Below are positions 34,381 to 43,534 of a DNA stretch of 64,000 nucleotides, piece by piece. Numbering within the stretch: position 1 is the stretch's first letter; the number at the start of each line of letters is the position of its first letter. The translations under genes were made by a program, and so were the position numbers. Location of the stretch: NCBI GenBank assembly GCA_016213505.1, contig JACRAF010000018.1:1-64000 (forward strand), read 5' to 3'. The notes under the pieces are model-generated. The model searched no databases. It was given only the letters and a program-made list of their open reading frames with translations, and was not told the origin of the DNA. The DNA comes from Devosia nanyangense. GTDB taxonomy: Bacteria > Pseudomonadota > Alphaproteobacteria > Rhizobiales > Devosiaceae.

Positions 34381-35043
34381 ATGACCGCAATCCCCGCTCG
34401 CCCCTACCCCTATGATTTCGTCCCCGGCCATACGGCGCTGGTGGTGATCGATATGCAGCGCGACTTCATCGAGACGGGCGGGTTCGGGGATTCGCTCGGC
34501 AACGACGTGGCGCGGCTCGAGGCGATCGTGCCGGCGACGGCGCGGCTGATTGCGCTGTTCCGCCGCAACCGCTGGCCGGTGATCCATACGCGCGAGGCGC
34601 ACAAGCCGGACCTTTCCGATTGCCCGCCGAGCAAGATCAGGCGCGGCAATCCGAGCCTTCATATCGGCGAGGTGGGCGCGATGGGGCGGCTGCTGGTCAT
34701 GGGCGAGCCGGGCAACCAGATCGTCGACGACCTGAGGCCCGTCGAGGGCGAGATCGTCATCGACAAGCCGGGCAAGGGGATGTTCTGGGCGACCGGGTTG
34801 CACGAGCAGCTGCAGGCGGTGGCCATCACCCACCTGGTGTTCGCCGGGGTGACCACGGAGGTGTGCGTCCAGACCTCGATGCGCGAGGCGAACGACCGCG
34901 GCTACGAGTGCCTGCTGATCGAGGACGCAACGGAGAGCTATTTCCCCGAGTTCAAGGCGGCGACCATCGAGATGATCGTGGCGCAGGGCGGCATTGTCGG
35001 CTGGGTGACGCCGCTCAGCGCATTGGAGGCGGCATTGCCATGA
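34381..35043 (+). CDS. Second isochorismatase-like cysteine hydrolase
   Basis: A 220-aa paralogue of the biuret hydrolase with the same apparatus: Asp24 (VIDMQRDF), Lys129 ([10 protein letters not shown]), Cys162 ([10 protein letters not shown]) and Gln202 (AQGGIVG), keeping the Lys-Cys-Gln spacing exactly. The substrate-loop region differs ([22 protein letters not shown], then EVGAMGRLL), so another amide is expected. Candidates are triuret, an N-formyl or carboxy-biuret, or a ureidoacrylate-like compound. The ATG follows a structured intergenic repeat and has only a weak ribosome site (AAGTCCC), suggesting lower or conditional expression. Its end overlaps the next gene by ATGA. Confidence 0.82.
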   Translation: MTAIPARPYPYDFVPGHTALVVIDMQRDFIETGGFGDSLGNDVARLEAIVPATARLIALFRRNRWPVIHTREAHKPDLSDCPPSKIRRGNPSLHIGEVGAMGRLLVMGEPGNQIVDDLRPVEGEIVIDKPGKGMFWATGLHEQLQAVAITHLVFAGVTTEVCVQTSMREANDRGYECLLIEDATESYFPEFKAATIEMIVAQGGIVGWVTPLSALEAALP

Positions 35044-35810
35044 GCGAGCAGGGCCGCTGGGCCGGGCGCAACCCGGACAAGGACGTGATCCGCCACGAGG
35101 TGTGGGCCGGGCTCGAGCGTGACGGCGTGGCGGTCGGGCCGGCGTGGAGCGTGATCCCCAATTTCGTCGGCGCCGATGTCGCCGCCTGGCGGCTGGCGCA
35201 GACCGAGGAATGGAAAAGGGCGCGGACGGTCAAGACCAATCCGGACGCGCCGCAGATCCCGATCCGCATCCGCGCGCTCTACGAGGACAAGACGGTGTTC
35301 GCGCCGGTGCCGTATCTGACGCGGGAGTTCCCCTATCTCAGGCTCGACCCGGAGCGGCTCAGGGCCAACGGCATCTCGTTCGAGCTGGCGGCGACCTCGC
35401 AGGGGTTCATGGAGCATGGCGAGCGGATCGGCTTCGAGGAGGTGGCGCCGCTCGATTTCTGCGTCGTCGGCTCGGTGGCGGTGACGCGGGCCGGCGGGCG
35501 CACCGGCAAGGGCGCAGGGTTCGCCGACCTCGAGACGGCGATCTTTCGCGAACTGGGCATCGTATCCGAGACGACGCCGATGGCGACGACGGTGCATTCG
35601 AGCCAGCTGGTCGACGATGCCAGGGTGCCGATGCAGGCGCACGATTCGCCGCTCGATTTCGTCGCCACCGAACTCGAGCTGATCCGCACCGGCAATACCG
35701 GCCTGCGCCCGATGGGCGTCGACTGGGACCGGGTGCAACCCGACCAGTTCGAGACCATTCCGTTCCTCAGCGAACTCAAGGCTCGGATGCTGCAGCGGCG
35801 GACGCAATGA
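35040..35810 (+). CDS. 5-formyltetrahydrofolate cyclo-ligase family protein
   Basis: A 256-aa protein related to methenyl-THF synthetase. The nucleotide/folate loop is recognisable as [16 protein letters not shown] and the late family segment as [15 protein letters not shown], but the usual GGGYYDR is changed to [10 protein letters not shown], so a changed substrate or lost ligase activity is likely. It overlaps both neighbours by four bases, a tight place in a hydrolase operon. A role in recycling formyl groups released during degradation is attractive but is inference. Confidence 0.75.
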   Translation: MSEQGRWAGRNPDKDVIRHEVWAGLERDGVAVGPAWSVIPNFVGADVAAWRLAQTEEWKRARTVKTNPDAPQIPIRIRALYEDKTVFAPVPYLTREFPYLRLDPERLRANGISFELAATSQGFMEHGERIGFEEVAPLDFCVVGSVAVTRAGGRTGKGAGFADLETAIFRELGIVSETTPMATTVHSSQLVDDARVPMQAHDSPLDFVATELELIRTGNTGLRPMGVDWDRVQPDQFETIPFLSELKARMLQRRTQ

Positions 35811-36193
35811 AGATCGACGATCCGGCGATCGTTGCCGAGGTGACGGCGGCGTTCGAGCGCTACGAGGCGGCGCTGGTCGGCAACGATCTGGCGACGCTCG
35901 ACACGCTGTTTCTCGGCGAACCCACGACCATCCGCTACGGCATCGGCGAGAACCTCCACGGCATCGCGGCGATCCGGGAATTCCGTGCGGCGCGGCCAGC
36001 GACCGGGTTGACGCGGCGGCTGGCGAGGACGCAGATCACCACCTTTGGCGACGACTGCGCCGTGGCTGCAACGCTGTTCTATCGCGACAGCGCGCCGGGC
36101 AAGGTGGGGCGGCAGATGCAGACCTGGGTGCGGACGGACCGGGGCTGGCGTGTCGCCGCGGCTCATGTGAGTATCATCGACGAGGCGGATTGA
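35807..36193 (+). CDS. NTF2-like protein, HpxZ/AtzH type (DUF3225)
   Basis: A 128-aa cone-fold protein: helical start DPAIVAEVTAAFERYEAALVGND, then TIRYGIGENLHGIAAIREFRAAR and closing strands QTWVRTDRGWRVAAAHVS. Relatives accompany amidases in oxalurate and s-triazine/ureide catabolism. Start ATG at 35807 overlaps the preceding TGA. Probably stabilises or assists an amidase or hydrolyses a small intermediate; no catalytic residues can be named. Last gene of the transporter operon. Confidence 0.8.
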   Translation: MKIDDPAIVAEVTAAFERYEAALVGNDLATLDTLFLGEPTTIRYGIGENLHGIAAIREFRAARPATGLTRRLARTQITTFGDDCAVAATLFYRDSAPGKVGRQMQTWVRTDRGWRVAAAHVSIIDEAD

Positions 36194-36269
36194 GTGATTT
36201 GCCGATGCGTGTTCGAACAGGAAACCGGGAATCCGGCGGCCGCGAACGGGCGCGGGAGGAGCGACTGAC

Positions 36270-36911
36270 ATGCTGAAGCGGACATCGGCCGAGGAAATCC
36301 GGCGCGATCTCGCGAGCCGCATCATCGGCGGCATCCTGGCGCCGGGGGTAGCGCTCGACGAGACGTTGCTGGCGGCGGAATTTGCGGTGTCGCGCACCCC
36401 GGTGCGCGAGGCCCTGCGGCTATTGGCGGCGAGCGGCCTGGTCGACCAGAGGCCGCATGCCAAGGCGCTGGTGGCCAAGCCCGATGCCGAGGCGCTTGCC
36501 GGAATGTTCGAGGTGATGGGCTATCTCGAGGCGCTGTGCGCCGGGCTTTCGGCGCTGGCCATGAAGGCGCCGGAGCGTGAGGCGCTCGATGCGCTCCATC
36601 AGGAGATGGCGGGCATCGTCCATGCCGGCGACGCGGCGCGCTATGCCGAGGCGAACGATGCGTTCCACACCGCGATCTACGAGGGCGCCCACAACGGCTA
36701 CCTCAACGACATCACGCGCTCGACGCGGCAGCGGTTGCAGCCGTTCCGGCGGGCGCAGTTCGGGGCGCGGGGGCGGCTGGCGCGATCGCATGCCGAACAT
36801 GGCGCAGTGGTTGAGGCGATCCTGCGTGGCGACCGCGAGGCGGCCGAGGCGGCGATGCGCCGGCACATCTCGATCGTCGAAGATTCCTACCAGCGGCTAG
36901 CGAGCGGCTAG
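36270..36911 (+). CDS. GntR-family regulator (FadR/FCD subfamily)
   Basis: A 213-aa regulator with winged helix (SAEEIRRDLASRIIGGILAPG, FAVSRTPVREALRLLAASG; residues about 5-70) and an all-helical FCD domain with metal-type residues in NDAFHTAIYEGAHNGYL. It lies 76 bases after the NTF2-like gene and its last 15 bases overlap the end of the convergent allophanate hydrolase gene. It likely controls the ureide locus through TGTATRCAAC sites at 27403 and 38676. Start MLKRTSAEEI at 36270 has GGAGGAG upstream. Confidence 0.88.
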   Translation: MLKRTSAEEIRRDLASRIIGGILAPGVALDETLLAAEFAVSRTPVREALRLLAASGLVDQRPHAKALVAKPDAEALAGMFEVMGYLEALCAGLSALAMKAPEREALDALHQEMAGIVHAGDAARYAEANDAFHTAIYEGAHNGYLNDITRSTRQRLQPFRRAQFGARGRLARSHAEHGAVVEAILRGDREAAEAAMRRHISIVEDSYQRLASG

Positions 36912-38606
36912 GAACGCCCGCCAGCCGCCGAAGCCGGAAATGTCGCGGGCGGCGCTGACGGCCTCGGCCTCGACGAGGAATCCCTTGGCGGCGGTGCCGT
37001 CGGCAAAGCTCAGCGTGCCGATGCCGAGAGGCGCCGGGATTTTGGCGACGAAAGTGCCGAATCCGGCCGGGTCCAGCGACCATATTTCGGCCGCGATGGA
37101 CACCCCCTGCCCCTTGCCGACACGCAGCAGACCGGGCTTGGGTGGCGTCGTGTCCGGCAGGGCGTAGAGGCGATAGTCGGGCGTGGTGGCGACGGTGCGG
37201 AGGAAGGCGCCGCCGAGCGCGGTCAGTTCGTGGTTGAGCGGCAGGCCGCTGAGATGCGCGCCGATCACCGCGATCTCGATGCGGCCGGGCGGGGCGCGCA
37301 GCGGGCCGGCGAGCCCCGCGCCCATCGCCGCGGCGCCGATGGCGGCGAGCTGGCTGTCGGCGCCGGCGGGACCGATGAAGGTGAGGCTCGAGGGCAGGCC
37401 GTCGCTGCGCTTGCCGACCGGCACGCTGATGGCGCTCAGATCGAGCAAATTGACGAAATTAGTGTAGGTGCCGAGGTTGGAATTGACGGCGATCGGGTCG
37501 GCCTCGACCTCGGCCACCGTGTACATGCGCGGGACGGTGGGCACGGCGAGGCAATCGACGCTCATGAGCATCGGCAGGGTCTGCCGCTTAAGGTCGGCGA
37601 GCCGGTACATCGCCTCGAAAGCAGAGACGGCCGTGAGGCCTTTGGCGGCGCCGATGATCTGCAGCGTCACCGGATGGAACGCGGCGGGATCGGACTCGAT
37701 CAGCGTTTTGGTCGCGGCGTAGCGCTCGGCCACCCAGGGGCCCTGGTAGAGCAGCCGGGCGACGGCGTGAAGCGGCTCGAAATCGAGCTCGATGATGGTG
37801 GCGCCAACTGCGGCGAGCCGCTCGAGGTCGGCGGCATAGGCCGCTTCGGCGGCGACATCGCCGAAGAACTGGCGCTGACCCGGTCGGGGGACGCCGATCC
37901 TGAGGCTCGGCGGCGCGGCGCCCTGGGCAGGCACCGGCAGTTTCCGCGAATAGGCGTCGGCCTCGTCGTAGGCGGCCGCGATTTCGGTGACGCGGAGCGC
38001 CAGATCGACATCGCGGGCAAAGACCGACATCGTGTCGAGCGTCCGGCATGCCGGCACCATGCCGGTCGCCGAGAGCAGACCGAGGGTCGGCTTCAGCCCG
38101 ACGATGCCGTTCATGCCGGCCGGAATGCGGCCGGAACCAGCGGTGTCGGTGCCCAGGGAAAAATCGACGATCCCGGCAGCCACGGCGACGGCGGATCCGG
38201 AGCTGGAACCGCCGGGGATGAGGTCGGGCCGGAGCGCATTGCGCGGCACGCCGCAGGGAGAGCGGACGCCGACAAGGCCGGTGGCGAACTGATCGAGATT
38301 GGTCTTGCCGATGACGATGGCGCCGGCGGCGACCAGCCGTTCGACGACGAATGCCGACCGGGCCGGCCGGTAGGTGAAGGCGGGACAGGCGGCGGTGGTG
38401 GGAAGGCCGGCGACGTCGATGTTGTCCTTGACCGCGAGGGTGAGGCCGAAAAGCGGCTTGCCAGCGGGGCCCTCTGCCTCGAGCGCGGCCGCCTCGGCGA
38501 GGGCTGCGGCCTCCGGCTTGAGGCTGATGAAGAGCGCCGGATCGGCGTATTCGGCGAAGCGCCGGTAGGCGGCGCGAACGGCTTCGGTCGGTGTCGGATC
38601 GGGCAC
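36897..38606 (-). CDS. atzF: Allophanate hydrolase
   Basis: Amidase-signature enzyme (569 aa) converting allophanate to ammonia and CO2, the step after biuret hydrolysis. Lys60 (LAVKDNID), Ser134 (PGGSSSGSA) and Ser158 (TDTAGSGR) keep exactly the spacing of the AtzF triad Lys91-Ser165-Ser189. The C-terminal domain specific to allophanate hydrolases is present (VIGAHLSGLPLNHEL, LGGAFLRTV, DYRLYALP, KPGLLRV). The GTG at 38606 is chosen because it follows AGAGAAG and begins at the usual family position; the open frame runs to 38684. No urea carboxylase is nearby, so allophanate probably comes from biuret. Confidence 0.93.
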   Translation of the reverse strand: MPDPTPTEAVRAAYRRFAEYADPALFISLKPEAAALAEAAALEAEGPAGKPLFGLTLAVKDNIDVAGLPTTAACPAFTYRPARSAFVVERLVAAGAIVIGKTNLDQFATGLVGVRSPCGVPRNALRPDLIPGGSSSGSAVAVAAGIVDFSLGTDTAGSGRIPAGMNGIVGLKPTLGLLSATGMVPACRTLDTMSVFARDVDLALRVTEIAAAYDEADAYSRKLPVPAQGAAPPSLRIGVPRPGQRQFFGDVAAEAAYAADLERLAAVGATIIELDFEPLHAVARLLYQGPWVAERYAATKTLIESDPAAFHPVTLQIIGAAKGLTAVSAFEAMYRLADLKRQTLPMLMSVDCLAVPTVPRMYTVAEVEADPIAVNSNLGTYTNFVNLLDLSAISVPVGKRSDGLPSSLTFIGPAGADSQLAAIGAAAMGAGLAGPLRAPPGRIEIAVIGAHLSGLPLNHELTALGGAFLRTVATTPDYRLYALPDTTPPKPGLLRVGKGQGVSIAAEIWSLDPAGFGTFVAKIPAPLGIGTLSFADGTAAKGFLVEAEAVSAARDISGFGGWRAFLAAR

Positions 38607-38644
38607 GAGTCTTCTCTGCACAGGGGTTCGGCAAGACCATAGCG

Positions 38645-38685
38645 ATGCACACAAAATCTGCAAGTCAGGCGGCGATGTATACAAC
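38645..38685 (-). promoter_or_regulatory. Candidate paired GntR sites upstream of allophanate hydrolase
   Basis: TGTATACAAC at 38676-38685 contains the palindrome TGTATACA and matches the site at 27403. A related half-site, read on the minus strand as TTTGTGTGCAT, ends at 38645. The two are about three helical turns apart and 40-80 bases upstream of the GTG start. Confidence 0.4.
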
Positions 38686-38730
38686 GCTCAGCACGCCCGA
38701 AACTTCCGGAGGCGGCCGGCGTTTGGGGGT

Positions 38731-38744
38731 TTGACGCCGATCAA
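38731..38744. promoter_or_regulatory. FNR/FixK-type box upstream of groEL
   Basis: TTGACGCCGATCAA matches the FNR/FixK core TTGA-N6-TCAA, with one mismatch to TTGAT-N4-ATCAA. Its centre is about 76 bases upstream of the GroEL ATG, which allows an activator position near -41 and a short leader. Confidence 0.65.
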
Positions 38745-38813
38745 GGCCGGGACGCCTGCTGCAGCTAGCCTCTGCGCTTCGGCAAACCCTCAACATCTAT
38801 CAGGCAGGTCGAC

Positions 38814-40436
38814 ATGGCTCACAAGCAGGTTCTGTTCCGCTCCGAGGCGCGCGACAAGGTGCTGCGCGGCGCCAGCCAGCTCGCCGACGCGGTGCGCGTC
38901 ACCCTTGGGCCGCGTTCGAAATCGGTGCTCATCGAGAGAAAATGGGGAGCGCCGCTGGTCTGCAATGACGGGGTGACCATCGCCAAGGAATTCGACCTCA
39001 AGGACGCCGAGGAGAATCTCGGGGCGCGCATGCTGCGCCAGGCGGCGGAAAAGACCGCCGAGGCGGTGGGGGACGGAACCAGCACAGCGACGATTCTGGC
39101 CCATGCGATCTTTGCCGACGGGGTGCGCAACGTGGTGGCCGGGGCAAGCGCCATCGACATCAAGCGCGGCCTCGATCGCGCCACCAAGCAGGTGGTGGCG
39201 GCGCTCAAGGCGCTGTCGCGGCGGGTGGCGAGCCGTAAGGAGAAGGAGCAGGTCGCCGCCATTTCCGCTCACAACGACCCCGAGATCGGCAAGCTGGTGG
39301 CCGACGCTATGGACAAGGTCGGCGACGAGGGCGTGATCACCGTCGAGGAAGCCAAGACCACCGAGACGACGCTCGAAGTAGTCGAGGGCATGCAGTTCGA
39401 CCGCGGCTTCATCTCTCCGTACTTCGTCACCAATCCGGAGCGCATGGAGGCGGTGCTGGAAGATGCGCTGCTGCTCATCGTCGACGGCAAGGTGAGCGTG
39501 CTCAACGACCTCATCAGCCTGCTCGAGGCGGTGGCCAAGTCCGGCTCGCCGCTGCTGGTGATCGCCGAGGATGTCGAGGGCGAGGCGCTCGCGACGCTGA
39601 TCGTCAACAATCTGCGCGCCACGTTCCGCAACTGCGCGGTCAAGGCGCCGGGCTTCGGCGACCGGCGCAAGGCGATGCTCGAAGACATCGCGACCCTGAG
39701 CGGCGGACAGGTGATCTCGCAGGACCTCGGCATCAAGCTCGAGAACGTCACCATCGACATGCTGGGCAAGGCCAAGCGCGTGGTGATCGACAAGGAGAAT
39801 ACCACCATCATCGGCGGGGCGGGCAAGAAGGCCGCCATCACCGGCCGCATCGAGCAGCTGCGCCGCGAGATCAAGAAGACGACCAGCGACTACGACAAGG
39901 AAAAGCTCGAAGAACGCCTCGCCAAGCTCAGCGGCGGGGTCGCGCTGATCCGCGTCGGGGCGCCGACCGAGGCGGAGATGAAATCGAAGAAAGACGCGCT
40001 CGACGACGCCATCAGCGCCACCAAGGCGGCGGTCGCCGAGGGCATCGTGCCGGGCGGCGGGCTGGCGCTGCTGCGCTGCGTCAAGGCGGTGGACGACGAA
40101 GCCGCCAGATGCGAGGGCGACGAGCGGACGGGTATGCTGATCCTCAGGCGCGCCATGGAAGTGCCGACCCGCCAGATCGCCGAGAATTCAGCGGTCGACG
40201 GCGGCGTTGTGGTGGCGCGCATGCTCGAGAGCGAGGGCGCGCTCGGCTACGATGCGGCAAAAAAGGCCTATGTCGATCTCATCGAGGCCGGCATTATCGA
40301 TCCCACCAAGGTCGTGCGCATCGCGCTCGAAAACGCGGTCAGCGTCGCCAGCACGCTGCTCCTCACCGAGGCGACGATGACCGAGGTGGTCGAACCGGCG
40401 GCCGAGCGCCTGGGTTCGCCGGAGGCCGGGCTCTGA
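38814..40436 (+). CDS. groEL: GroEL chaperonin, divergent copy without GroES
   Basis: A 540-aa Hsp60 chaperonin with the ATP-site motifs [19 protein letters not shown] and [12 protein letters not shown], the apical domain and the intermediate-domain GGGLALLR. It starts [17 protein letters not shown] rather than the usual MAAK. The normal GGM-rich tail is missing and replaced by [11 protein letters not shown]. No groES precedes it, whereas housekeeping copies form a groESL operon. This is probably a specialised paralogue using GroES from elsewhere. The stop overlaps the FtsH start (TGATG). An FNR/FixK-type box and no CIRCE element lie upstream, suggesting induction by low oxygen rather than by HrcA release. 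Confidence 0.95.
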   Translation: MAHKQVLFRSEARDKVLRGASQLADAVRVTLGPRSKSVLIERKWGAPLVCNDGVTIAKEFDLKDAEENLGARMLRQAAEKTAEAVGDGTSTATILAHAIFADGVRNVVAGASAIDIKRGLDRATKQVVAALKALSRRVASRKEKEQVAAISAHNDPEIGKLVADAMDKVGDEGVITVEEAKTTETTLEVVEGMQFDRGFISPYFVTNPERMEAVLEDALLLIVDGKVSVLNDLISLLEAVAKSGSPLLVIAEDVEGEALATLIVNNLRATFRNCAVKAPGFGDRRKAMLEDIATLSGGQVISQDLGIKLENVTIDMLGKAKRVVIDKENTTIIGGAGKKAAITGRIEQLRREIKKTTSDYDKEKLEERLAKLSGGVALIRVGAPTEAEMKSKKDALDDAISATKAAVAEGIVPGGGLALLRCVKAVDDEAARCEGDERTGMLILRRAMEVPTRQIAENSAVDGGVVVARMLESEGALGYDAAKKAYVDLIEAGIIDPTKVVRIALENAVSVASTLLLTEATMTEVVEPAAERLGSPEAGL

Positions 40437-42265
40437 TGGCTGCTCCCATGCACAAGACGCACAAGTACAACCTCTGGTATTTCGCCGGAGCGCTCCTGGT
40501 GCTGTTCGCCTTCCAGTTCTGGCTGGGCTACCGGTCGGTGACCTCGATCAGCTACTCCGACCTGCTGAACTACCTCGACCAGGGCAAGATCGCTGAGGTC
40601 TCGATCAGCGAGTCGATGATCCAGGGCAAGTTCAAGCAGTCCGAAGGTGGCTACGACTACTTCGTCACCCGCCGGGTGGACCCCGAACTGGTCAAGACCT
40701 TTGCCGACAAGGGCGTGGTCATCGAGGGTGCGACCGAATCGAACTGGCTGACGACGTTGCTGTCGTGGATCGTACCGATGCTGGTGCTCGGCGGCCTGTG
40801 GTACTTCTTCTTTCGCGGCTTTGCCGAGAAGGGCGGCATCGGCGGGCTCACCGCCATCGGCAAGTCGAAGGCCAAGATCTATGTCGAGACCAAGACTGGC
40901 GTGAGCTTTGCCGACGTCGCCGGTGTCGACGAGGCCAAGGCGGAACTCCAGGAGGTGGTCAACTTCCTCAAGGACAAGGAAAAGTACGGCCGGCTCGGGG
41001 CGCGCATCCCCAAGGGGGTGTTGCTGGTCGGCCCGCCGGGCACCGGCAAGACGCTCCTGGCGCGGGCGGTGGCGGGCGAGGCTGGAGTGCCGTTCTTTTC
41101 GATCTCCGGTTCGGAGTTCGTCGAGCTGTTCGTCGGGGTCGGCGCGGCGCGGGTGCGCGACCTGTTCGAACAGGCGCGGCAGGCGGCGCCCTGCATCATC
41201 TTCATCGACGAGCTCGATGCCCTGGGCCGGGCCCGCTCGCCCTTCGCTGAAATGGGCGGCGGTGACGAGAAGGAGCAGACGCTCAACCAGCTCTTGAGCG
41301 AACTCGACGGCTTTGATCCGCGCGTCGGCATCGTGCTTCTGGCGGCGACCAACCGCCCCGAAATCCTCGATGCGGCGCTGCTGCGGGCCGGCCGCTTCGA
41401 CCGGCAGGTGACGCTCGACCGGCCGGAGCGCAAGGACCGCAAGGCCATCCTCGACGTGCACCTCAAGACCATCCGGCTGGCGCCGGGGATCGACAGCGAC
41501 CAGATCGCGGCGCTGACCCCAGGCTTTACCGGCGCGGACCTCGCCAACCTGGTCAACGAAGCGGCGATCTTTGCGACACGGCGCGGCGCCGACGCTGTCG
41601 GCATGAACGATTTCACCGAAGCGGTGGAGCGGATCGTCGCAGGCTCGGAACGGCGGAGCCGCGTGCTGACGCCGGGCGAGCGCCGGCGTGTCGCCTATCA
41701 CGAGCTCGGCCATGCGCTGGTCGCCGCGTCGATCCCCGGAGCCGATCCGGTGCAGAAGGTCTCGATCATCCCACGGTCGATCGGCTCGCTCGGCTACACC
41801 ATGCAGCGCCCGACCGACGACCGCTATGTCATCACCGCGAGCGAGCTGCGCGATCGGATGACCGTGCTGATGGGCGGGCGGGCCGCGGAGGCGGTGGTGC
41901 TGGGCGAAGTCTCGACCGGCGCGGCCGACGACCTCGCCAAGGCCACCGACATCGCGCGCCAATATGTGGCGCGCTTCGGCATGGGCGAGGACACCGGCCA
42001 GGCGGTTCTCGAACAGGTGACCCAGCCGTATCTGGGCAACGCCATGATGACGGCGCGCAAGGATTATTCCGAGGCCACCTCGCGCGAACTCGATCTCGCC
42101 ATCCGCAAGATGCTCGACGACGCCTTCGAGCGGGCCAAGGCGGTCCTCGAGGCGCATCGGGCGGACCTCGATGCGGGCAGCAAGATGCTGCTCGAGCGGG
42201 AGACGATCACGCCAACGGAGTTCCCACCAATCGGCCATCGACAAGCCGTCGAGGCGGCGGCGTAG
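40436..42265 (+). CDS. ftsH: FtsH-type ATP-dependent zinc metalloprotease
   Basis: Membrane-anchored AAA+ protease, 609 aa. Two membrane helices lie at about residues 12-33 and 104-123, flanking a short periplasmic domain. The AAA module has Walker A GPPGTGKT (about 199), Walker [15 protein letters not shown] and pore motif near [13 protein letters not shown]. The protease domain has zinc site HELGH (422-426) and a later Asp in [11 protein letters not shown]. It is shorter than housekeeping FtsH (about 640) and probably an accessory copy. One-base overlap with groEL couples a folding machine with a membrane-protein quality-control protease. Confidence 0.95.
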   Translation: MAAPMHKTHKYNLWYFAGALLVLFAFQFWLGYRSVTSISYSDLLNYLDQGKIAEVSISESMIQGKFKQSEGGYDYFVTRRVDPELVKTFADKGVVIEGATESNWLTTLLSWIVPMLVLGGLWYFFFRGFAEKGGIGGLTAIGKSKAKIYVETKTGVSFADVAGVDEAKAELQEVVNFLKDKEKYGRLGARIPKGVLLVGPPGTGKTLLARAVAGEAGVPFFSISGSEFVELFVGVGAARVRDLFEQARQAAPCIIFIDELDALGRARSPFAEMGGGDEKEQTLNQLLSELDGFDPRVGIVLLAATNRPEILDAALLRAGRFDRQVTLDRPERKDRKAILDVHLKTIRLAPGIDSDQIAALTPGFTGADLANLVNEAAIFATRRGADAVGMNDFTEAVERIVAGSERRSRVLTPGERRRVAYHELGHALVAASIPGADPVQKVSIIPRSIGSLGYTMQRPTDDRYVITASELRDRMTVLMGGRAAEAVVLGEVSTGAADDLAKATDIARQYVARFGMGEDTGQAVLEQVTQPYLGNAMMTARKDYSEATSRELDLAIRKMLDDAFERAKAVLEAHRADLDAGSKMLLERETITPTEFPPIGHRQAVEAAA

Positions 42266-42267
42266 GC

Positions 42268-42281
42268 TTGATTCATCTCAA
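42268..42281. promoter_or_regulatory. FNR/FixK-type box upstream of hsp20
   Basis: TTGATTCATCTCAA fits TTGA-N6-TCAA inside the wider dyad GCTTGA...TCAAGC. It starts two bases after the FtsH stop and is centred about 67 bases before the Hsp20 ATG, giving hsp20 its own likely promoter. Confidence 0.6.
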
Positions 42282-42341
42282 GCCGGAAACCGCTGCCGGG
42301 AATAGCCTCGTGCGATCAGTTCACCCAAGGAGGATACTGCC

Positions 42342-42872
42342 ATGGTTGAGACCACCAAGAAGATCGCGGTGAAGAAGGTCGATGCGAAGCCGGCGGCGCC
42401 TGCACCGGCACCCGCTTCCGCTGCGTGGCACCCGATCGGCAATTTGCGCCGGGAGATCGACCGGCTGTTCGAGGATTTCGATCGCGGCAGCTGGCTGCGG
42501 CCGTTCCGCGCCGGCGGTTTGTCACCAAACTTCAGCCTCGCCGTGCCCGCCGTCAACATGGTCGAGCGCGCCAAGGCGTTCGAGGTGACCGCCGAACTGG
42601 CCGGGATGGACGAAAAGAACATCCAGGTTTCGGTCAGGGGCGGCAATCTCATCATCAGCGGCGAAAAGACCGACGAGAAGGAAGAGCACTCCAAGGACTA
42701 CCATGTCCGGGAGCGGCAGTTCGGTTCGTTCGAGCGGATGTTCTCGATCCCGCCCGGGGTCGATGCCGGCAAGATCGAGGCGCAGTTCAAGAACGGTGTT
42801 CTGACCGTGACCATCCCGAAAGCGGCCGAGGCGCTGAAGCCTGAGAAGAAGATCCCGATCAAGGCCGCCTGA
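42342..42872 (+). CDS. Hsp20/alpha-crystallin small heat-shock protein
   Basis: ATP-independent holdase, 176 aa. After a Lys/Ala/Pro-rich N-terminal arm and HPIGNLRREIDRLFEDFDRG, the alpha-crystallin domain runs from about residue 62 (VNMVERAKAFEVTAELAGMD) to 165, with RGGNLIISGEKTD and FKNGVLTVTIPKA. The C-terminal tail has the IPI motif (KKIPIKAA) used for oligomer contacts. AAGGAGG precedes the ATG. Separate box upstream and the phosphoribosyltransferase gene 17 bases downstream indicate a two-gene unit. Confidence 0.95.
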   Translation: MVETTKKIAVKKVDAKPAAPAPAPASAAWHPIGNLRREIDRLFEDFDRGSWLRPFRAGGLSPNFSLAVPAVNMVERAKAFEVTAELAGMDEKNIQVSVRGGNLIISGEKTDEKEEHSKDYHVRERQFGSFERMFSIPPGVDAGKIEAQFKNGVLTVTIPKAAEALKPEKKIPIKAA

Positions 42873-42889
42873 GTCAGTGAGGACGCGAC

Positions 42890-43534
42890 ATGCCGTTCGC
42901 GGATCGTCGTGATGCAGGGCACCGGCTCGCCGATGCCCTGCACAGCTACAAACAGCAGCGGCCGGTCATCCTGGCGCTGCCGCGTGGTGGCGTTCCGGTT
43001 GCCGCCGAGGTGGCGAAGGCGCTCGGCGCCCCGCTCGATCTGCTGATCGTGCGTAAGATCGGCGCGCCCAGCTTTCCCGAACTCGCCATGGGCGCAGTGG
43101 TCGACGGCGAAGCGCCGATCGTCGTCCGCAACGACGCGGTGATCGCCGCCGAAGGCGTGACCGAGGCGGAGTTCCTTGCGGCGGAGCAGCGCGAACTTGC
43201 CGAAATCCGGCGCCGCCGCGAGCGCTATGTCGGCGACAGGCCGCATCCGCCGATCGCCGACCGTACCGCGATCATCATCGATGACGGCATTGCGACGGGC
43301 GCCACGGTGCGCGCCGCGATCCGGGCACTGCGGCAGGCACATCCCAAGCGGATCGTCGTCGCGGTTCCGGTCGCGGCGGCCGATACGCTGGCCGAGCTGC
43401 GCCGCGAAGCGGACGAGGTGATCTGCCTCGAGGCGCCGGAGGCGATGGGAGCAATCGGCTACCACTATCGCGATTTCGCGCAGGTGGGCGACGAGGAGGT
43501 CATCGCGGCGCTGGCGGGAGCGGGCCCGCGCTAG
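42890..43534 (+). CDS. Phosphoribosyltransferase-domain protein
   Basis: A 214-aa type I PRTase-fold protein with PRPP loop IIIDDGIATGATVRAAIRAL (about residues 125-144) and early VILALPRGGVPVAAEVAKAL. This subgroup is not a known nucleotide-salvage enzyme and recurs with Hsp20, universal-stress and FNR-regulated genes. Its TAG is provided by the CTAG left end of a palindromic repeat, so the repeat has replaced or formed the natural gene end. Start at 42890 follows GAGGACGCGAC. Confidence 0.88.
   Translation: MPFADRRDAGHRLADALHSYKQQRPVILALPRGGVPVAAEVAKALGAPLDLLIVRKIGAPSFPELAMGAVVDGEAPIVVRNDAVIAAEGVTEAEFLAAEQRELAEIRRRRERYVGDRPHPPIADRTAIIIDDGIATGATVRAAIRALRQAHPKRIVVAVPVAAADTLAELRREADEVICLEAPEAMGAIGYHYRDFAQVGDEEVIAALAGAGPR

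Noticed and set aside
38607..38813. CIRCE element (HrcA site) before groEL
   Set aside because: No TTAGCACTC-N9-GAGTGCTAA-like sequence is present.
40268..42244. Leftward open frame of 658 codons opposite ftsH
   Set aside because: Antisense of a gene with intact Walker and HELGH motifs; no features of its own.
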